Below, piece by piece: positions 9,418 to 17,140 of a stretch of DNA of 64,000 bases. The position numbers and the translations under genes were made by a program. The stretch is from Ketobacter sp. GTDB lineage: Bacteria; Pseudomonadota; Gammaproteobacteria; Pseudomonadales; Ketobacteraceae. Within the stretch, counting starts at the first letter, position 1; each line of letters starts with the position of its first letter. The stretch covers positions 31,164 through 95,163 of the forward strand of contig NZ_RCHN01000004.1 of NCBI RefSeq assembly GCF_003671495.1, given 5' to 3'. The notes below the pieces were generated by a model. It ran no database searches. It was not told where the DNA came from and was given only the letters and a program-made list of their open reading frames with translations.

Positions 9418-10044
9418 ATGAAAAGCTTGTCAACCGACTATAAGGCCCTTATTTCAACAGTAGGGCAGCCAGCGTTTAAAATGGCACTTGGATATGTTCA
9501 AAGTATCATTGAAGATTTAATTGATAAAACAAATTATGACCATGCTAGTAAAGCAGCATTTAAGGAACTTCTTAGGTTGGCAATAGAAGTAGTTCAACTT
9601 TCTTTCAATCAGAGCATGTCGTTGAATGAGCAGGCGGAGTACCTTGCGAAACTGATCGCTCATAAAGTTGGTTTAGCCGGATCTTTAATGTCGATAAAAC
9701 AACTGGAATGCATCAGTGCTGTTGTTTTGCTTGTTTTCGAGGGGATTGAATCCGGTAAAGATGTTGCGAAAGTGGGTGCGGTAGCTGCAGTCCCTGTTAT
9801 TGGAACAACTGCTGCCAGTGTGATTGTTATAAATGCAGTTTATAAATTTTCTGTCTCAGCTATAGACACGTATGGTAAATGTGCCCCGCTGGTATCTTAC
9901 GAAGAGAAGATCAATATAATAATACGAAAGGGAAATGTAACAAAATCGGATCTATCTGATATAAAAAGTGCCCTTAGAAATGACATTTCTGTGATTTCTC
10001 TTGATATATCTCAGCCCAGTTCACAGATCTATTTAAATGCCTAA
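9418..10044 (+). CDS. Hypothetical protein with Gly/Ala-rich hydrophobic segment
   Basis: 208 residues from ATG 9418, chosen because AGGACGAGG ends eight bases before it; a GTG at 9409 would add three residues. I do not recognise the family. The first 110 residues look helical and soluble. Residues about 120-150 form a Gly/Ala/Val-rich hydrophobic stretch (AKVGAVAAVPVIGTTAASV) that could insert in a membrane. The tail is polar. There is no signal peptide. It lies 68 bases after the CHAT gene on the same strand with its own strong ribosome site, so it may be read from the same transcript, but nothing in the sequence shows a functional link. A membrane-active small protein is one possibility. 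Confidence 0.6.
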   Translation: MKSLSTDYKALISTVGQPAFKMALGYVQSIIEDLIDKTNYDHASKAAFKELLRLAIEVVQLSFNQSMSLNEQAEYLAKLIAHKVGLAGSLMSIKQLECISAVVLLVFEGIESGKDVAKVGAVAAVPVIGTTAASVIVINAVYKFSVSAIDTYGKCAPLVSYEEKINIIIRKGNVTKSDLSDIKSALRNDISVISLDISQPSSQIYLNA

Positions 10045-10185
10045 ATAGGCTGCAGAGATTTTGCCATATTGGCAGTAGTTCTTCCTCGTCATTATTGTGT
10101 GTACATAGAAATCCATATGGCGACTAAGAACGAACAATCTAAGAGCTAGTGTAGTACCAAAATGCAATAAGTGTTTATTGGGAAA

Positions 10186-10779
10186 TCAACTGTTTCCTGA
10201 TGCATAGGTGAGTTTTACTACTTTCCAATCCATGCTATCAATTTTAGTGATTTCTTTCGCAGTCGGAGTCCCATTTACATCCAAGACTACTTGCTTTAAC
10301 TCTGGAACCAGATTTGGCCATGGCAAATGTCGTTGTTGAATACTGGTTGCGCTAAAACTACCATCTTTGTTTGCTATCTTCGCGGTTGAGTTGGCCATTG
10401 TCGATTGACCGACCAGACCAATTCTATATTTTACACCAGAATTTATTTTCCACGCAGATACTCTTTCATAGTCGTTTCCCCAGAACCATGCATTTAGTTG
10501 TGACTCCAAGTATTCCCATGTCCATTTTTTCTTGTATTTTGTGTAGGTTGCATCATTGTAGATTTTTCCTTCAGGGCAGATCAATGGCACAAAAAAGCAG
10601 TTTCCCCACAGTTGACTACCTTCATTCCATTTTGCTGCTGCATCGTGTGACATTACTTCTCTGCCTGGATTGGTTGAGTAACATCTAAAAATGATTTCAG
10701 TTCCTACAGAAACATAAGTTTGTGGTTTACGTGCGAAGCCTTCAGCTTCCCATCTTGGTAGTGGGGGCAGCGTGCTCAT
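10186..10779 (-). CDS. Hypothetical protein, Trp-rich
   Basis: 197 residues. GGAGGA sits nine bases before the ATG, which fixes the start. No signal peptide or membrane segment is visible. The sequence is rich in Trp and aromatic residues (KKKWTWEYLESQLNAWFWG) and has several cysteines. I do not recognise a family. It follows the OmpA-family gene on the same strand after 56 bases and is probably co-transcribed with it. It may be a secreted substrate or a partner of that protein, but the sequence alone does not say. Confidence 0.6.
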   Translation of the reverse strand: MSTLPPLPRWEAEGFARKPQTYVSVGTEIIFRCYSTNPGREVMSHDAAAKWNEGSQLWGNCFFVPLICPEGKIYNDATYTKYKKKWTWEYLESQLNAWFWGNDYERVSAWKINSGVKYRIGLVGQSTMANSTAKIANKDGSFSATSIQQRHLPWPNLVPELKQVVLDVNGTPTAKEITKIDSMDWKVVKLTYASGNS

Positions 10780-10835
10780 TTCATTTTATCCTCCATATTT
10801 GCTTGGATTGATATTTCTACCATCAACCAAAATAA

Positions 10836-11759
10836 CTACTTAATCACAACCTCAAGCCTTCTGTTCAACCAATGCATAAGTTCAGTATCTCCGCTGTAAA
10901 GCAACTCATCCTCGCCGGCTCCTTTAATCTGCATCTTATTTGCTAGTTCCGGATTGATCCGTTCCAATTCACGATATACTTGCTGTGCTCTGCGTTTTGA
11001 TAGATTCAGATTGTATTCACCTTCGCCCCTGCTATCGGTGTGGCCTACAAGAATGAATTTTTTGTTTCTGAATTTGGGATCAGCCAGCGTGTTTGCCAGT
11101 GTGAGCAAAGCTGCTTGGGAATCTGGATCAATCTTTGCGCTATCAAACTCAAAATGTATGCTGATATCCACAGAGGACTCTGGCAAGTCAATTGTTTTGG
11201 GGGATGCGGCTGCTTCGGCGGGCCTGATTGTTAGTAGCTTTATATTAGAGCTGAATGTGGATAATCCACTGCTCCTTAATATAAAGTCTTTGCTTGTGGC
11301 ACTGTCTCTCAACTCCTTATCCAGTGTTGCTGTTTTTTCGTTAAGAATGTAGGGAGGGTTTGGGTGAAGCTTCAATGCTTTTTTCAAGATCGATAGAGCC
11401 TCTATCTTATAGCCCTTCTCCAGTAGAACATCCGCATAGTGTTCAAGAGCGACAGATTGGTCTTCGTTCCTTGTTGCTATTGACTGTGCTTTATCAAATG
11501 CATCCAGAGCTTTGTCGTAGTTATCCTGGCCTTCTTCGTCAGGTAGCCCTCTACCTTGGTGTGAATAAATTAATCCAAGATTGCTATAGGAGTAATAATC
11601 CTGGCATTTCTCTGCTAATGCAGAGTAGTTATCTATTTCATCAATTCGAACTTTGTCATTGTTCTTAATTAGATCAGTTGGGCAATCATTGGTGCTTGCA
11701 TTGCCGGTTGTAGCGATACTTAAGCCCACTAAAAAAAGAAGATACTTAGATTTTTGCAT
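10836..11759 (-). CDS. OmpA-family protein with TPR region
   Basis: About 308 residues from the ATG at 11759, which has AGGA nine bases upstream; an ATG at 11765 is possible, and an upstream extension to 11849 would bury the signal peptide. The N-terminus is a cleavable signal peptide ending near TGNAS. Residues about 45-150 contain TPR-like pairs (YDKALDAFDKAQSIA, ALSILKKALKLHPNP). The C-terminal 110 residues are an OmpA-like peptidoglycan-binding domain with IHFEFDSAKIDPDS and VGHTDSRGEGEYNLNLSKRRAQQV. It should be a periplasmic or outer-membrane protein that grips peptidoglycan. TssL of the neighbouring T6SS lacks such a domain, so this protein could in principle supply cell-wall anchoring, but it is divergently transcribed and that is only a guess. 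Confidence 0.85.
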   Translation of the reverse strand: MQKSKYLLFLVGLSIATTGNASTNDCPTDLIKNNDKVRIDEIDNYSALAEKCQDYYSYSNLGLIYSHQGRGLPDEEGQDNYDKALDAFDKAQSIATRNEDQSVALEHYADVLLEKGYKIEALSILKKALKLHPNPPYILNEKTATLDKELRDSATSKDFILRSSGLSTFSSNIKLLTIRPAEAAASPKTIDLPESSVDISIHFEFDSAKIDPDSQAALLTLANTLADPKFRNKKFILVGHTDSRGEGEYNLNLSKRRAQQVYRELERINPELANKMQIKGAGEDELLYSGDTELMHWLNRRLEVVIK

Positions 11760-12040
11760 GCGCATGAATCCTTTCCGGGTCAAACATATCATGTATGGGT
11801 TAATACGATTTTCTGTAAGCACTTTGAGCGCCACAAGCTTCAAAGGCATTAAATACTTTTGCTGACTTTGCTAACGGCCCTGCGGATAACCCAGGTTACA
11901 CGCCATTTTGGTTAAAGTTTATTCATTACAGGTCGCGCTAGATTTCACACGCGGGTCGCTAATATGTAAAAGCAATTGACGGGCCAGGTTGCCAGAGAGT
12001 TCTGCTTGGTGATCCTGAAATAGCTAATAAGTGCATAGAT

Positions 12041-12050
12041 TGTCACTCCA
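12041..12050 (+). promoter_or_regulatory. Candidate upstream activator half-site TGTCACTCCA
   Basis: The decamer TGTCACTCCA occurs here and again at 62870-62879 upstream of hcp. Here it lies about 145 bases before a sigma-54-like element, a normal distance for an enhancer-binding protein site. The link to the activator encoded at 57950-59608 is inference. Confidence 0.35.
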
Positions 12051-12193
12051 TACAGTATTTCATGGGGTTATTATTCATACAGGTTTGGTTCACGTTCATA
12101 GCGGCCTCGATCAATCCTTCTTTTCTATGGTACTGGTGGTTAAAGAAACACTTAGACCGGTAAACATGGTAAAAAAATACCAATTCCGTTATG

Positions 12194-12210
12194 TTGGCAC
12201 ACATTGTGGA
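12194..12210 (+). promoter_or_regulatory. Sigma-54-like promoter before tagH
   Basis: TTGGCAC is a perfect -24 element. The -12 part (GTGG in place of TTGC) is degenerate. It ends about 65 bases before the tagH start. The sigma-54 activator elsewhere in the window makes this plausible; sequence support is moderate. Confidence 0.4.
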
Positions 12211-12274
12211 CCTCTCGACCCTGCTCTCCGCTGAGCCTGCTATATACTGAATAAATGGTTGTAATAACTGCAGA

Positions 12275-14080
12275 ATGCCTATGACGACTTTGCGATTGAC
12301 TGTTACCAGCGCCCCTGCGGGCAGTCCCCTGGCGGGACAGCACTTGGATATCGGTGTGACCGGTGCCTCACTTGGGCGGGGCGCCACCAATCAGTGTGTG
12401 CTGCCGGACAACGAGCGCATCGTATCCTCCAAGCACGCCAGCATTGCCCATGAGCTGGGTGCCTTTGTGCTCACCGATCACAGCACCAATGGCACCTTTG
12501 TGAACGACAACCCCACGCCCCTGGGGCCCAGCAACACGGTGTCGTTGAAGGACGGCGACAGCATTGCCATGGGTAAGTACTTGTTTACCGTGAAGCACGT
12601 GCAGGCATCGGCCCCGGTGTCACCTGCGGCCCCCAGTGGTGACAGCTTTCTGGATGATCTCGGGGTAACACCACCACCGACACCAGCGTCATCTGCCAAG
12701 CCGCCTTCCTCTTCATCCTCCTCTTCACCCTCTACGCCGCAGGCTTCCAAGCCGTCAGCCGCTGGGTCGTCAGGGCTGGATGACCTGGACCGCTGGCTGG
12801 AACCCCAGGCCGCCGCCGCTCCGTCCACACCCAACTGGGGTGCCTCCAACGTGGTGCAGGCGGACTCCAATTTTGATGAAGAGAACGATCCGTTGGCGGC
12901 CATCGACCAGGCCCGTCGTGCCGAAGAGCCCTTTGGTGGCTCGTTTCTGGATGACGTGCCGGCTGCCGACGAAGATGATCCTGACTGGTGGAAGGGGAGC
13001 CAGAAGGACAATGTGGACCCGATGAACCAGGCTTTCAACGCCCCCAAGCCGGCCGTTGCCCCGGACTTCAGCGCGGAGCCTACGCCGGTACCGGAACCTG
13101 TGGCGGCACCGACGCCGGCGCTCCCGGTAGCGGACGAGCCGGCGGTGGCGGATGCGGATGATCTGGATGCATTATTGGGCCTGGACAGTGCCCCTGCGGA
13201 TGACATGCCAGCTCCGGCTGACGTACCCACTTCTGACATGCCACTTCCAGATACCCTATCGGTGGGTCTGCCCCCGCTTGACGAGGCGTCTCTCGATATA
13301 CCGGCCTCTGAAGTGCCAATGCCGATTACACCGGAATTGACGGAGCCACCTCCGGCGAGATTTGAGCCGGAGTCCACCCCGGCGCCGGTGGAGCCCGCGC
13401 TGCAATCCGAGCCTGCTTCTTACCCGGAATCCCCCAAGTCAGCCGCACCCAAGCCTGCACCGCAGATGACACAGGCTGCAGCCGGCGCGGGTGCTGATTT
13501 AGCCGCACAACTGGCGCAACTGCTGGAGCTGGGGAATCTGGACCAGAACCAACTGGACGCGCTGACCCCGGAAGTGGTGGAAGTCCTCAAGGTCACCATC
13601 AATCATTTATTGGAACTGTTGCGGGCCCGCAGCAGTATCAAGAATGAGCTGCGCCTGGATCGCACCATGATCCAGCCGGTGGAGAACAACCCCCTGAAAT
13701 TCGCCCTCACCGAGCGGGATGCCCTGCGCTATCTGTTTGGCGAACATTCCGGGGCTTATATGTCCGGCAGCAAGGCCGTCGCGGAAGCATTCAATGATGT
13801 GGCCAATCACCAGATGGCCCTGCTGGCGGGTATGCGCAGCGCTTACGAGAAAATGCTGGCTAAATTTTCACCAGAGGCGCTGGAGACCCGATTTGGGGAA
13901 GGCGCCTCAAAAGGCCTGTTGGGCAGTAAAAAAGCCCGCCTGTGGGATGCCTATGCGGAATACTTTGATAAACTTCAACAAGATCCGGAAACCAGCTTCA
14001 ATCGCCTGTTTGGCGAGGAGTTTGCAAGTGCGTACGAAACGCAAGTGGATGACATCAAATCCAGTAAGCGGGAGCGCTGA
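12275..14080 (+). CDS. tagH: T6SS FHA-domain protein TagH
   Basis: 601 residues. Residues about 28-108 are an FHA domain with the phosphothreonine-binding signature: GASLGRG, SSKHASI and STNGTFVND. Residues about 115-400 are a long Pro/Ala/Asp-rich disordered linker. The last 180 residues match the conserved T6SS-FHA C-terminal region (RLDRTMIQPVENNPLKFA, YLFGEHSGAYMSG). TagH/Fha1 binds phosphorylated T6SS components and relays the kinase signal that permits assembly. It is the first gene of the structural operon and is followed by tssJ after 54 bases. No strong Shine-Dalgarno is seen, and a second ATG two codons in could also serve. Confidence 0.92.
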   Translation: MPMTTLRLTVTSAPAGSPLAGQHLDIGVTGASLGRGATNQCVLPDNERIVSSKHASIAHELGAFVLTDHSTNGTFVNDNPTPLGPSNTVSLKDGDSIAMGKYLFTVKHVQASAPVSPAAPSGDSFLDDLGVTPPPTPASSAKPPSSSSSSSPSTPQASKPSAAGSSGLDDLDRWLEPQAAAAPSTPNWGASNVVQADSNFDEENDPLAAIDQARRAEEPFGGSFLDDVPAADEDDPDWWKGSQKDNVDPMNQAFNAPKPAVAPDFSAEPTPVPEPVAAPTPALPVADEPAVADADDLDALLGLDSAPADDMPAPADVPTSDMPLPDTLSVGLPPLDEASLDIPASEVPMPITPELTEPPPARFEPESTPAPVEPALQSEPASYPESPKSAAPKPAPQMTQAAAGAGADLAAQLAQLLELGNLDQNQLDALTPEVVEVLKVTINHLLELLRARSSIKNELRLDRTMIQPVENNPLKFALTERDALRYLFGEHSGAYMSGSKAVAEAFNDVANHQMALLAGMRSAYEKMLAKFSPEALETRFGEGASKGLLGSKKARLWDAYAEYFDKLQQDPETSFNRLFGEEFASAYETQVDDIKSSKRER

Positions 14081-14134
14081 GGACTTGTTGACGCTTGCCA
14101 CCATTCACCTTAACCAATCATTAAGACTGCTAAC

Positions 14135-14617
14135 ATGACGATGCCGCTTCGCCACTTTGTGCAAATCACCCTGTCCATTCTTCTGGTTGTATCCCTCTCC
14201 GCCTGCGGCACCACCCGCAAGGTGCTGAACCTGGAAACCACCGCGCAGTTCAAGCTGGTGGCCAGTAAGGATGTGAACCCCAACAATAATGGTCACGCAG
14301 CGCCCCTGGTGGTGCAGGTGATCACCCTGCGCGATGCGCGTCAGTTCAAGCAGGAGGATTTTCTCAATCTGTTTGAAGATCCCCAGGGCCGTCTGGGCAA
14401 TGACCTCATCGAAATCACCCGCCTGAAAGAGCTGGCGCCTGGTGAATCCCGGGAGGAAACCTTCAACCTGTCCCCGGAAGTGAAGTTCATCGGCATCCTG
14501 GGGGAGTACATTCAGTATGAAGACGCCCAGGCCAAGGCGGTGATCGCCATCGAACCCCACGCCACCAACAAAGCCCGAATCAGTCTGGAAAAACTAAAAG
14601 TGAATATTGAAGACTGA
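14135..14617 (+). CDS. tssJ: T6SS outer-membrane lipoprotein TssJ
   Basis: 160 residues, the usual size for TssJ/SciN. The signal peptide ends in the lipobox LSAC, with lipidated Cys24. The rest is a beta-rich transthyretin-like fold with typical stretches such as PLVVQVITLRDARQFKQEDF and the conserved ELAPGE region. TssJ anchors the T6SS membrane complex in the outer membrane and contacts the periplasmic tail of TssM, encoded three genes downstream. Confidence 0.93.
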   Translation: MTMPLRHFVQITLSILLVVSLSACGTTRKVLNLETTAQFKLVASKDVNPNNNGHAAPLVVQVITLRDARQFKQEDFLNLFEDPQGRLGNDLIEITRLKELAPGESREETFNLSPEVKFIGILGEYIQYEDAQAKAVIAIEPHATNKARISLEKLKVNIED

Positions 14618-14741
14618 TAGCCATGCTTATTACGCCACCGTGTGGAATGAGCTTCGGTAATATGGGATGCAGGCGCCATTGCGTTTTGCAGCCTCTGGCG
14701 AGCGCGTCTCGCTGCGCTGAGATTTTAATTGGGAGCCCACA

Positions 14742-16076
14742 ATGACAATCAGTAATAAAGTGGTCTGGTCTGAAGGGCTGTTCCTGCGCCCGCAGCATTT
14801 CCAGCAACAGGACCGCTATTTTGAACGTTACATCGATGGCCGCTGTGAAGCCATCGGGGGCTACCTGTGGGGCTTGCTGGACATCGCCCTGGACACCGAA
14901 CTGTTAAAGCTGGGCAAAGTGGGCGTAAGCCACGCCCGCGGTGTATTTCCTGATGGCAGCCCGTTCAGTTTTCCCGATAACGATGAACTGCCACCGGTGC
15001 TGAATGTACCGGAAAACACCAACAATGAAATGGTCTATCTGTGTTTGCCCCTGCGGCGGCCCGGTGCCATGGAAATTGCCCAGGAACATGCTCAGAACAC
15101 GCTGGCCCGCCACAACAGTTCGGAAATTGAAGTGCGCAACAATGTGGGGGAACAGGGTGAGCCCACTGACATTGAGGTGGGGCAGTTGAATGCCATGTTG
15201 AAACTGGGATCTGAGGATCTCAGCGGCTACGCCAAAATCGGCATTGCCCGCATTCAGGAATACATTGCCGACAAGGCTGTGGTGCTGGACACCAGTTACA
15301 TTCCGCCCATGGTGGATTGCCTGAAATCCCAGGTGATCAGCAGCCACCTTACCGAAGTGCACGGTTTGATTCACCACCGGGCGGAGGCCTTGAGCGGGCG
15401 CCTGGCGGACAGCGGCCGGGCCGGTTCAGCTGAAATCGCGGATTACCTGCTACTGCAGGCTCTGAACCGCATGGAACCCCTGATCGCCCACATCAGCAGC
15501 ATCAATCAGCTGCATCCCCTGGCCTGCTACACTGAGCTGTTGCAGATGGCGGGGGAGCTGGCCACCTTCACCACCCGCAGCAAACGGCCACCGGAGTTCC
15601 CCCGTTACCAGCATGAAGAACTCCAATTGATCTTTGATGCGGTGCTCACCAGTTTGCGCCAGTGCCTGAGTACGGTACTGGAACAGACCGCAGTATCCCT
15701 GGAGCTGACCGAGCGCAAATACGGTATTCACGTGGCGCCGATTGCGGATCATTCCATCATCGGCAAGGCCACCATTGTGTTGGCGGTGAAGGCGGACGTG
15801 CCCGGCAATCAGTTGCGCACCGGTTTTCCGGCCCAGGTAAAAATTGCGCCGGTGGAACGCATTCGCGAGTTCATCAGTGCCCAGTTGCCCGGGATCGGAT
15901 TGCAGGCACTGCCGGTGGCGCCCCGCCAGATTCCCTACCATGCCGGCTTCACCTATTTTGAATTGGATCGTTCCAGTGAGCTGTGGAAGATGATGCAGAG
16001 CTCCGGCGGGTTTGCCATTCATCTGGGCGGTAATTTCCCCGGCCTTACCATGGAACTGTGGACCATTCGGGATTAA
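14742..16076 (+). CDS. tssK: T6SS baseplate protein TssK
   Basis: 444 residues. The N-terminus (KVVWSEGLFLRPQHFQQQDRY) is the TssK hallmark, and the length is normal. GGGAG seven bases upstream supports the start. TssK trimers link the baseplate wedge (TssEFG) to the cytoplasmic parts of TssL and TssM. The gene follows tssJ after 124 bases and precedes tssL by 15 bases. Confidence 0.96.
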   Translation: MTISNKVVWSEGLFLRPQHFQQQDRYFERYIDGRCEAIGGYLWGLLDIALDTELLKLGKVGVSHARGVFPDGSPFSFPDNDELPPVLNVPENTNNEMVYLCLPLRRPGAMEIAQEHAQNTLARHNSSEIEVRNNVGEQGEPTDIEVGQLNAMLKLGSEDLSGYAKIGIARIQEYIADKAVVLDTSYIPPMVDCLKSQVISSHLTEVHGLIHHRAEALSGRLADSGRAGSAEIADYLLLQALNRMEPLIAHISSINQLHPLACYTELLQMAGELATFTTRSKRPPEFPRYQHEELQLIFDAVLTSLRQCLSTVLEQTAVSLELTERKYGIHVAPIADHSIIGKATIVLAVKADVPGNQLRTGFPAQVKIAPVERIREFISAQLPGIGLQALPVAPRQIPYHAGFTYFELDRSSELWKMMQSSGGFAIHLGGNFPGLTMELWTIRD

Positions 16077-16091
16077 TAGCGGGATACAGAG

Positions 16092-16982
16092 ATGAGCAAC
16101 GACGACGATAAAACCATCTTCACCCCCGGCCAGCGCCAGCCGTCCCAGGACAGCATGGAAAGCACCGTGTTTATTCCCAAACCCGGTGCCCAGCGCAGCG
16201 CCCCGGTGCCGGCAGCGTCTCCTTCTCAGGCGGCACCGGCGCCGGCCATGGTGGCGGCGGAACTGATGCAGGTGGAGCGGGGCTTGAACCCGGTGATCAG
16301 CGCTGCCTCAACCTTGTTGGCGGTGGCGAATAAATTGCGCAATACGGCCCAGCACAGTGATGTGGCGGGCTTGCATCGCAACCTGGTGGATGAGATCAAA
16401 CTGTTCGACAGCAAGATGAAAAGCCAGAATACGCGCCCGGAAATCGCGTTGGCGGCCCGTTACCAGATTTGCGCTGCGCTGGATGAGGCGGTGATGAACA
16501 CCCCTTGGGGTGCCCAGGCCGGATGGGCGCAGCGCTCTCTGCTCAGTCTGTTCCACAAGGAAGCGTCCGGTGGTGAAAAGTTTTTTGCCATCCTGGCCAA
16601 GATGATGGAAGCCCCCAGTACCAACCTGGACATCATCGAATTGGATTATTTGTTGTTAAGCCTGGGCTTTGAAGGCAAGTTCCGCATCGATCCCCGCGGC
16701 CGGGATCAGTTGGAAACCTTGCGGGATAATCTTTATAACACCATCGAGAAACTGCGTGGCGAGTTTGCACCGGACTTGTCCGCCCACGCGGCCACCACCG
16801 TGCGCTCCAAGCGCAGCCTGATGGAGTTCATTCCCCTGTGGGTGGTGACGGCCGTGGTGTTGGCATTCATCTTGATTGTGTACAGTGGTTTCCGGATCTG
16901 GATTTTCCAGGCCACGGAACCCACGGCAACGCAGTTGGAAACGTTGAGTACGGAAATTTTTAAGCCGAATAGAACCCCATAG
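16092..16982 (+). CDS. tssL: T6SS inner-membrane protein TssL (DotU/IcmH type)
   Basis: 296 residues. The cytoplasmic DotU domain covers about 60-230 (NPVISAASTLLAVANKLRN, CAALDEAVMNTPWG, FFAILAKMMEAP). One tail-anchor membrane helix lies near 253-275. There is no C-terminal OmpA-like peptidoglycan-binding extension, so this is the short form. The first 40 residues carry two related motifs, DKTIFTPG and ESTVFIPKPG, in a disordered Pro-rich arm. In Agrobacterium, phosphorylation of an N-terminal TssL threonine by PpkA creates an Fha-binding site, and these motifs are good candidates for the same role with the adjacent TagH. Confidence 0.94.
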   Translation: MSNDDDKTIFTPGQRQPSQDSMESTVFIPKPGAQRSAPVPAASPSQAAPAPAMVAAELMQVERGLNPVISAASTLLAVANKLRNTAQHSDVAGLHRNLVDEIKLFDSKMKSQNTRPEIALAARYQICAALDEAVMNTPWGAQAGWAQRSLLSLFHKEASGGEKFFAILAKMMEAPSTNLDIIELDYLLLSLGFEGKFRIDPRGRDQLETLRDNLYNTIEKLRGEFAPDLSAHAATTVRSKRSLMEFIPLWVVTAVVLAFILIVYSGFRIWIFQATEPTATQLETLSTEIFKPNRTP

Positions 16983-17001
16983 CGTCGGATCAGAGTGGGG
17001 A

Positions 17002-17111
17002 GCCCGTGGGAAGGTGCAGTGTTGCAGGACGTCGGTGGCCATGGACGGCCGCCGCCGAGCGCACAGGGATGTGCTTGTAGCGTGCCTGCAGCACTGCACC
17101 TTCCCGCGGGC
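17002..17111. repeat. Long imperfect inverted repeat between tssL and tssM
   Basis: Arms at 17002-17028 and 17085-17111 (27 bases each) are complementary except at two positions, with a 56-base GC-rich spacer. The arms contain AAGGTGCAGTG and its complement CACTGCACCTT. There is no T-run, so this is not a simple terminator. It resembles dispersed extragenic palindromes; a second element of similar design lies at 32545-32658. It might act as a transcript-stabilising or processing hairpin between tssL and tssM. Confidence 0.8.
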
Positions 17112-17140
17112 GGAACTGGTCCTTGTCAACGGAATCGTTC

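Larger units (their letters stand above)
11766..12274. other. Intergenic region between divergent OmpA gene and T6SS operon
   Basis: About 510 bases without a convincing gene. It separates the minus-strand OmpA-family gene from tagH and marks the change from AT-rich to GC-rich sequence. It holds a sigma-54-like element at 12194-12210 and, about 145 bases upstream of that, the decamer TGTCACTCCA that also occurs upstream of hcp. Short open frames here have no ribosome site or recognisable product. Confidence 0.6.

Noticed and set aside
12478..13377. Long minus-strand open frame opposite tagH
   Set aside because: It is Ser/Gly-rich low-complexity translation of the antisense of the tagH linker in GC-rich DNA; no ribosome site or family.
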